From Polytrichum commune (lineage: Eukaryota > Streptophyta > Polytrichopsida > Polytrichales > Polytrichaceae), in NCBI GenBank assembly GCA_950295325.1, contig OX485804.1, positions 24,676,001 to 24,740,000 on the forward strand: a stretch of DNA of 64,000 bases, given 5' to 3'. The notes beneath the pieces are model-generated. The model saw only the letters and a program-made list of their open reading frames with translations, did not search any database and had not been told where the DNA came from. Both the position numbers and the translations under genes were made by a program. Positions 57,200 through 64,000 of this stretch are shown here, piece after piece (within the stretch, counting starts at the first letter, position 1; each line of letters begins with the position of its first letter).

Positions 57200-59249
57200 T
57201 TTGCCCAATTCAAGCTGAATTCATCACTATGTCTGATGCATAAGTTGTGGAGGCACAAACAAGCTGTAATAATATTTGGAATAGTTCGTAAGGGTATATC
57301 AATTATCTTCAATAACATTCTCTACCTCCCCTTCAAGATGCCAAATGCATGTTCAACTCCCATCCAAATGCTTGATTGGATAAAATTCCCATACACCCTA
57401 ACCTTGATTATGTCACACCCTCCGTTTCACCAAAAAATGTGATATAAACAAGGTGTGACATAATTCATAATGTCACATTTTGTGCATAATGTGATATTAT
57501 CAAAAAATATGTAAAAAAATAAAAAAAATTATAATGTAAAAAAAAAAACAAATACGATACTTCAATGTTTTTTAATGTAAAATCTAATTCAAAATTGTGA
57601 ATAACAACAAGAGCACATCATAATGTATCATTCAGATAAGGTAAAGACCCTTCACTAGAGACAAAGAAGCTTCTAATGTCACATTGGTTTGTTGATGTTA
57701 AATGTGCAACACCAATGCTAATGAGTTTTTCATGGGATTTTTCCATTCCTAACAACTCTAGAGCGTTGAAAATCTCAGAACCTTGGCTAGCTATAAAATT
57801 CAAAACATCTTCAGCATATTTTTGTGCATCACTTAGCTTCACTACTTTAGACTCATCATCACCGCTATCAACAATCAATGGGTCTACTTCCATGGAATCA
57901 AGTACATGTTCACCATCTTGCACTAATTTCACAAGCTCTTTAGTAGAATATTCCACCTCAAAATCATCTTCACCTTCCATGTTTAACATGAACCATCCCA
58001 TGAACCATGCCCACCCATGCCCATCCATGAACAAGAATATCGCACCCATGCCCACCCAAAACCCATGGGCATGGGTATGGGCACCCAATGTAGGGCTCTT
58101 CAAAGAAGCTCCTACAGAGAAGTCACATTGTTTTGCCCAAAGGTAGGTGGAGATGCCGATGTCATCCATATAATTTGTTTTCCATCCGGCATTTTCATCC
58201 ATATTACTTGTTATTATCACACTTACACTCCAAATTTTGGGAAAAAATAGTTACATTATCAAGGGTGATAGTGATAATAACGAGGAAGTTTTACACTATG
58301 AAAATCGGTTTCAAACTTTTAGGTGACAATATCAAGGTGTTCTATTACCAAGTGTGACATTATCAAGGTTAGGGTGTATTGTTTTTCTCTTGAAAGACAT
58401 GTCTTTGCTCCCTTAAAAGGTGAATAAAACCAGAGACGCATTGGATATGCAGCATCCCCAATGAGTTTGTATGGTAAAAAAATTTATTCATTGTTTTTTT
58501 TTCAATTCTTGATTTTGGGAATAAAGACTAGTCATGTATACTTCCCGCCCAACCGAAATTGTAATCCCAAAATTTGCATTGATAATCTACTACACCTTGA
58601 AGTAAAACTGAATAGAATCTTTTTCTACAAGCAGGATCTATACTTGGAGCAGTAATTGGAATGTGGTTACCATCTATTGTTCTAGGATGTATGAAATTTC
58701 ATGCAAACTCTCAAATTCTTCAGCTATTTGCTTCATTTTCTCTAGTGTTGGTCTTTGAAAAACCAATAGCTCCAACACCCTTTTAATTCCCTCACAAGTA
58801 TCTCTAACAATGATCGAAGCACTTGGCCTTGATATACCATACAAATTCGCAAGTGTATGCAAACTATTACCGGAACTCAATCAATGCAATGTAATTGAAA
58901 TTTTAACATCTATTGGAATACAAGGCCTAAATTTCGTATATTTCTTGCTCAAAATGGGTCCAAACAAACTGAATAAATATGTGAATGTAGGTCTACTCAC
59001 CCATAAACGGTCTTGAAACATTATTGTACTATATGATCCAAAAAGATATTGTGACACATATCTACTTGGCCAATCGAATTTCCACACAACCCTCTCTTTG
59101 CTCCCAAATAAAAGAAATGTCATCATCATAATTGCAACATTATGTTGATAGATGATGGTTTTTTAAACCGCCATAACTGAAACAATAATATATTTCATAA
59201 CCATAAAGTAACCAAGAGATCCTAGAATGATCTCTCTCCGATTGTCCAT
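57200..59249 (-). pseudogene. PIF/Harbinger (HARBI1-type) transposase, decayed and split by a pogo element
   Basis: Reading from the start at 59249 (MDNRREIILGSL): SRPTFTYLFSLFGPIL, then the helix-turn-helix-like NSLHTLANLYGISRPSASII, then after a frameshift TIDGNHIPI (first catalytic Asp) and WAGSIHDWSLF (second Asp), IGDAAYPMRLWFYSPFKGAK, and beyond the pogo insertion GVEHAFGILKGR (catalytic Glu) and PNIITACLCLHNLCI. This is the full HARBI1 DDE order. Stop codons, at least one frameshift and the 983-bp insertion at 57394-58376 make it inactive. Confidence 0.82.
57394..58376. mobile_element. pogo/Tigger-like (Tc1/mariner) element, 983 bp
   Basis: The terminal repeat CACCCTAACCTTGATWATGT (over 25 bp, near-perfect) occurs at both ends with TA on each side (57392-57393 and 58377-58378). 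It holds a 200-codon minus-strand open frame (57618-58220). The C-terminal half of that frame (SKVVKLSDAQKYAEDVLNFIASQG...QCDIRSFF) resembles the C-terminal tail of plant pogo/CENP-B-type transposases, which end in a short xSxxxFF motif. The DNA-binding and DDE parts are missing. The N-terminal part of the frame includes a His/Gly/Met-rich stretch that comes from a local GCCCATSCCCA-like repeat. Non-autonomous. Confidence 0.72.
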
Positions 59250-59904
59250 GATTAAAATCAATGTAGAAGGGAGAGAAATTAAAGAGGATGATTAAGAGTA
59301 ATGTATGCATTATATAGTGGAGAAGAGTAACACTTCCTACAATGTATATGGGATTTCTCCTCTTCACTCCTAAACGACCTTAACTATGTTCCCCAATGAT
59401 CCCTCAAAATTTGCTTTACAAGTACAAATAACAAAACTTGGAAAAAAATACAAGCCATTTAATTTCTAACCGTAAGATCTTGTTTTGGATTTTTAAACAC
59501 ATCTATGGAAATTTAGGGGGATTTTTTAACCGCATGGATTATAAAATTATAACAATCCAAGTGAATACAATTACATTTTTAGACCATTTTTTATAAGGTC
59601 ATGAAAGAAATTCTAAAATATTGTCATATACATTTTTTTTTCAATTATGTTTTTTAAAATTTCCATACAATGATCCTTTAAGGGGTAAGGTTTCTACTAT
59701 GACTGGCTATGACCATTTTGTGAAGTTAGCCGGTGGACTACTTCTCTTGGTGAAGTTATCCATACACTTTTCCTCTAGGTGGTTACACTACGGCCGGTCA
59801 AGACTACTTAAAGGATTTTTTTATTGTCCTAGCCTCTTTTCCGGCACACCATCTTAAGCCATGTCTTGGGCGAAAAATCTTGGCCGGCCGGTGCACATCT
59901 CCAC

Positions 59905-60945
59905 CAGTGGTAATTTTTGACAAGGGGTCCCATCTATCTTGTGACGGGCTGTAATTTCTTGACCTGTTTTTGTGACGGGTTCATCCAATATAAACCAGTT
60001 TTTTGACGGGCAAAATTCTCATTTGACGGGTTGAATTTATTTAATGCTCATTTATAAAGTAAACTTCAACATGTATTCAAAGAATGAAGTCCCTTTGCAA
60101 TACATCATAAATTCTTGTACTAAAATACCAATAAACTCTTATATCAAAAACATTTATATGTAAATGTCCACTATCCACAACCTCAACCCAAAAAAATTGG
60201 GATCACTCAATCCAATGCTAGAATACGTCTATCTCGCATATTTCTCCATTCTTGCATAACAACTAACCAATCTATATCTCCCACATCTATGCCACATAGA
60301 GATACGCGCATTAACGCGTCCAATGTATTCAATCGAAGTCGAGAACGCAATGCACTCTTCACCAAATTTTGCTTTGAAAATTCCCTCTTGCATATTGCAA
60401 TACTCGATGGTATTACAAGCACCTTCTGCCATAATCTTGTGAGATTGGGCCAATTGGTCCTCCACTGAGTCTACTGCTCTACGTTAAGTGATGTGCGAGC
60501 TTCTCAAAGAGACAACATTGCAGGACATTATGGCAACCGCATATACGCTACGAAAAATGCATAAGAACATACCTCGGGTACTCAACAGATCCCAACTTGA
60601 CGAGCTGAGAGAAGCAAACCTCAACAGATAAGGCTGATAAGCTGTTGTCTATGAAACAATGTTTAACTTGTCGTGGCGGCTTCTATCATGCTTTACGGGA
60701 GCCCTAGCATGAATGAATGCCTGTTGGGAATTTAAGATGATTAGTAGATGAATGTAGGGAACTTGTAAAGTTAAATATGTGACAGGTCATCTCAGACTGG
60801 GTCCTGTCATTTGACGGGCATTTTAAAAGCTTTATGTCTTTTGACAGATTCAGTTTTACATTTTTCTGTCTTGTGACGAGTTGTGGTAAAATTCGACGGA
60901 AATTTGACATGTGACGGGCTGTGACGGGTGCAAAAATTAACCCTG
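59905..60945. mobile_element. hAT element, 1041 bp, with transposase C-terminal remnant
   Basis: The ends are CAGTGGTAATTTTTGACAAG and, inverted, CAGGGTTAATTTTTGCACCC. The 8-bp duplication ATCTCCAC lies at 59897-59904 and 60946-60953. The minus-strand frame around 60207-60422 encodes PSSIAICKREFSKQNLVKSALRSRL...LDALMRVSL, the hAT dimerisation domain found at the C-terminus of these transposases. GACGGG motifs repeat near both ends. It inserted into the right terminal repeat of the Harbinger element at 55050-60971. Confidence 0.88.
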
Positions 60946-62639
60946 ATCTCCACCGTAGTGTAAAGTGGCCCTAAGCCCCCCTACTTTCTTGGGCATTGTG
61001 CAATCGTCCCAGCTAACGCGAGCTTTGGCCGTGCTCTCAGAACCGGACCAAAGGTAATTACGGAGAAAAGCTTTAATTCTCCCAAGAACTTTCTTTGACC
61101 CATCCCATACCGCAATAAAGTACCAAAGGGAAGACATCAGCACTTGGTTAACAATGAGAGTGCGTCCTACAAGAGACAAGTTGGTAGAGCTCCAATACTT
61201 GAGTTTGCCCTTGATCATGTTTATCAAAAATTGGCCAATGTCCTTAGTTGTTAATTTAAGACCAAAAGGCGTGCCTAGAAGTTTTGATAAGTCTCCATTA
61301 GCGGCCCACTTCCATTGGTATATCCCCATCCATCCCGAAGGTCGCCCTCGGCCACACCAATATGCCACATTTTTTTGCCAGTTGATTTCAAATCCGAAGG
61401 CCATATCAAACTTGTGTAAGATTCCTACAAGGTAATTTATGCTAGCTTCTTCCGCCTTAACCGTGAAAGATGTGTCATCGGCGTATTGGCTGATGATCTG
61501 TTGGGAGACACCTTGTGGAAGGTTAATACCTTTGAGATTGCCAGTGCCCGTTGCGTGTTTAACTGCTGCATTTAGTGCCTCTGCCATAATAATGAAAAGA
61601 TAGGGGGCAAGAGGGCATCCTTGGCGAACTCCTTTGTGGAGTCCAAAAGGTTATGTTGCTTTGTTATTAAGATTAACAGAGACTGTTGCATCAGATAACA
61701 ACATTTTTTTTTTTTATGAATGTGTTTGGCATGCCTAATTTCCCCATAACTTGGAACATGAAGGCCCAATCTATTCTATCGTATGCTTTGCTAAAGTCAA
61801 GTTTAAGGTAAATGGATTCTTTAGCCCATTGGATTGTTTCATGCGTAAGTAGGATATTGTCTAATATGAACTGAAGTAGTAGGAAGGCGGTTTGGTCAAT
61901 TACCTCTACCAACAAAGGTTGGAGTCGATGTTGGAGGGCCTTCGCAAATATCTCGTAGGTGGTGTTGTGTAGTGTGATTGGTCGCCAATTGGTTAAGCTC
62001 AAGCGGTCCCCATCTTTGAAGAGCAAAGCAATGTGTCCTTTTGTTAATCCCTTGGGGAACCGCTCCTCTACTAGTGATTCATTCACCATCCTTGTGAAGT
62101 CACTATTCATGAAGCTCCAGTAAGCTTGAAAGAATTTTGCTGTCAAACCATCTAGGCCTAGGCCTTTACCTCTTACAAGTGCCTAGACAATTTTGGTGAG
62201 TTATGCTTCGGTAAGTGGGGCCTCCATAATCTTTTGGGCAACTAGGGAGAATTTGTTTGGTACATAACTTAATAACTCCTCCTCATGCACTTGTTGTTGC
62301 TCATCCATGATTGGGCGCACGTATAGCTTGAAGTAGAAGGAGTTGCATACTCTAGCCAAGTCCGCGCTTGATGAGACGGTTGTATTATCTTCATCATAAA
62401 GTTCCGTGATTAGCCTGCCTGCTGATCGTTCCCTTACTGAGGAGAAGATATACTTGTTCATTTTGTCCCCTGGTTGCATCCATCACGTTTGAGACCTAAT
62501 TCTACGCCCTTCCTCTTTCTTCTCTGCTAGACTTCGGAGTTTATCTGTAAGTTTCTTAGTCCAGGCCTTTGCTGTTCCATTCATTGAGTTGAGTGTTGCT
62601 ACTTAAAACAATAAACCTCCCTCCAAATTGCCCTGGGGT

Positions 62640-63075
62640 GGGGGGCATATACTAAGTTTTTCAAAATTTAATGTGATAAATACCTTGATTATATAGACAA
62701 AATATATAATATGAATTAAATAATCATTTATTACATATTAATTCCACTCTCACTTTCCAATGAGAAAGTCATGGGAATTTTTTATTTATAGCATGTAACT
62801 CATCGATTGCATCAAACAACAAAAGGCAATAGCACGTAACTTAGCCACAATCCATAGAACAAAACTTAATTTGCAATAACCTAGAACACAAATGCAAACC
62901 TTAACAAAAATAGACATGGTAGTCATTGATGACTATTACCACATGACAACAATAGATGACTTTAATTAAATTTAAGTAACACAATTGTTGTCAAAAAAAT
63001 TTGCTAAACCTTAGGGCCCGTTTTTGTACATCTACCTCTACTTCAAAATTCTTAATAAGATTTTTAGGGTCAAGC
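62640..63075. repeat. Dispersed repeat copy
   Basis: A diverged copy of the family at about 3240-3720 and 9690-10030 (shared AATGTGATAAAT, CTTTCCAATGAGAAAGTCAT, and GGGCCCGTTTTTGTACATCT-like blocks). It begins just beyond the 5'-truncated end of the LINE. It is non-coding. Confidence 0.5.
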
Positions 63076-64000
63076 CATAGATTGTGATTAAGGCTCCGAT
63101 TAGAGTAAGCAACCACTCAAATTAGTTACAATGTGCTCGCACTGCCTAGTTTAAAGAGTTAGCTAACATATGAGGTAGCTAACCTATGTGTAAAGTAATC
63201 TATCTCACAACCGCACCACCTAGTTTAAATTAAGATATAATTAAAATTTATCAAAATAGAAGTTAGCTAACTTTTGGGACCTTGCTTTTGTGAAGAAATC
63301 TCAACTCATCCACACCCATGATGCTAAGTAACTTTTACAAGTGAGTAGCCCAAGGATTTTTCTTGAATGCTTGCTTTTCATTTTCATCAAATCTAATATG
63401 TTCCACTATGAGGACCACACTATTTCTTATATCATCCTAAATTAGTATATATTTTACATTTTAAATGTTTTTAATGGTATATACTATTAAATTATAATTT
63501 CAGTGCTCAAATTGATATAATCATATTAATAATAATTTATCCTATTTGAATTCTAATATAACACAAATGATGTGGGCCGCATAATTATAGTGTATCATAA
63601 TTAGTGTCATATTCATAGCTTGGGCAAGTTGAGCAAAACTTTGTACAGTCAACCTTAACTCCTCTCTTAAAATTGGTCAACCTTTGGTTAGTGGTTACCA
63701 GGATGTGTGTCCGTGTAATCAACAAGCTCACATATGAGTTATCAGAGAGAGCCCCTTATTCCATCTTTACATGTGCTGAAATGTAATTTCAAAGTGGAAT
63801 AAAAGTTGGTTGTGGTGAATGTGAAAATGACATGTGGCATATTTTAAGAGGGAAATAAAAATATATTGTGTTGGAATAGAAAGCCCTCTACAATAGTTTA
63901 TTTCACCAGCTTATATTATTATTTGATATTCGTGGCTAGGTGGTTTGGCCATGATTTTAGTTAGCTAGAAATTTGGTTAGCTAATCCTCACCTGCAGGAT
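63076..64000. other. Non-genic AT-rich end of window
   Basis: No gene, repeat border or RNA gene is supported. Two AGTTAGCTAAC-type stretches occur near 63165-63280 without forming a defined element. Confidence 0.4.

Larger units (their letters stand above)
55050..60971. mobile_element. PIF/Harbinger transposon, 5922 bp with nested insertions
   Basis: The left end GGGTTGCTTTACACTATGGT and the right end, inverted, GGGCCACTTTACACTACG (continuing beyond a hAT insertion with GTGGAGA) form the terminal repeat. TAA is duplicated at 55047-55049 and 60972-60974, and removing the element rejoins the LINE frame. It encodes a decayed ORF1 (+, about 55360-56850) and a decayed transposase (-, 59249 to about 57200) in convergent arrangement. 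Without the pogo (983 bp) and hAT (1041 bp) insertions and their duplications it is about 3.9 kb. Its right terminal repeat is broken by the hAT. Confidence 0.87.
53411..62570 (-). pseudogene. LINE retrotransposon remnant (reverse transcriptase), split by a nested Harbinger element
   Basis: Two coding parts, 60975-62570 and 53411-55046, form one minus-strand LINE ORF2. The first part has GDRLSLTNWRPITL (about 61990), KLDFSKAYDRIDWAF (catalytic Asp in FSKAYD) and QYADD (catalytic pair), ending at MPKKVGGLR. The second resumes with LVSPDDAMKVLMSKWVIQAL. It then gives the zinc-knuckle zf-RVT domain (CPHCG...EHTFYSCPLA) and the plant LINE tail IIWRQRNGLVFNN. Several stop codons and frameshifts break the frame, and the endonuclease domain is absent at the 5' end. 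It is a dead, 5'-truncated copy, antisense to the window, and served as target for the element at 55050-60971. Confidence 0.88.

Noticed and set aside
57618-58220. 200-codon frame considered as a host gene
   Set aside because: It lies entirely within a TA-flanked terminal-inverted-repeat element and its tail resembles a pogo transposase, so it is transposon-derived.
1-64000. CRISPR array, bacterial operon or phage genes
   Set aside because: All strong coding signal is spliced plant genes or plant transposons; the regular repeats present are a minisatellite and microsatellites without unique spacers.

Overview
The window is nuclear DNA of a land plant. The evidence is three spliced plant-type genes (a type II membrane methyltransferase, an INT2/INT4-type inositol transporter, and a 2-oxoglutarate dioxygenase of the At1g35190 type). 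They have GT-AG introns of about 0.1-2 kb and sit in AT-rich DNA packed with plant DNA transposons and a LINE. The sequence alone does not fix the lineage. The transporter and dioxygenase are diverged enough from the angiosperm proteins I recall that a non-angiosperm plant is possible.

Layout: 1-11384 holds only repeats and small TIR elements (CACTA-like and TA-flanked MITEs, a tandem duplication, dispersed repeats). 11385-14059 is a TIR element carrying two exons and an intact intron of a TPC1 (two-pore channel) gene; a 485-bp relative without this cargo lies at 46952-47436. 14243-14660 is a minisatellite. 15766-18369 (+) is the methyltransferase, and the DNA downstream is a 4-5 copy tandem array whose units each begin with the last codons of that gene. 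21454-28675 (-) is the inositol transporter with 8 exons, one intron being GC-AG. Its upstream region is tandemly duplicated and one copy has received a MITE. 29700-34585 has no gene I can support apart from a MITE at 32569-33209. 34586-41669 (-) is the dioxygenase with 11 exons.

42172-62570 is a transposon graveyard. It contains a pair of inverted hAT elements, three copies of a 0.5-kb MITE family (one holding a hAT), a PIF/Harbinger deletion derivative with a 1.38-kb fold-back element inside it, and a LINE split by a 5.9-kb PIF/Harbinger element. That Harbinger element itself contains a pogo-like element and a hAT element. Target-site duplications (8 bp for hAT, TAA for Harbinger, TA for pogo) give exact borders and a relative insertion order. 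62640-64000 holds only a dispersed repeat and AT-rich sequence.

The three host genes do not form a pathway. They are ordinary scattered plant genes, and the interest of the window lies in how transposons and local duplications have remodelled the sequence within and around them. All protein identities come from recalled family motifs. No database search was run.
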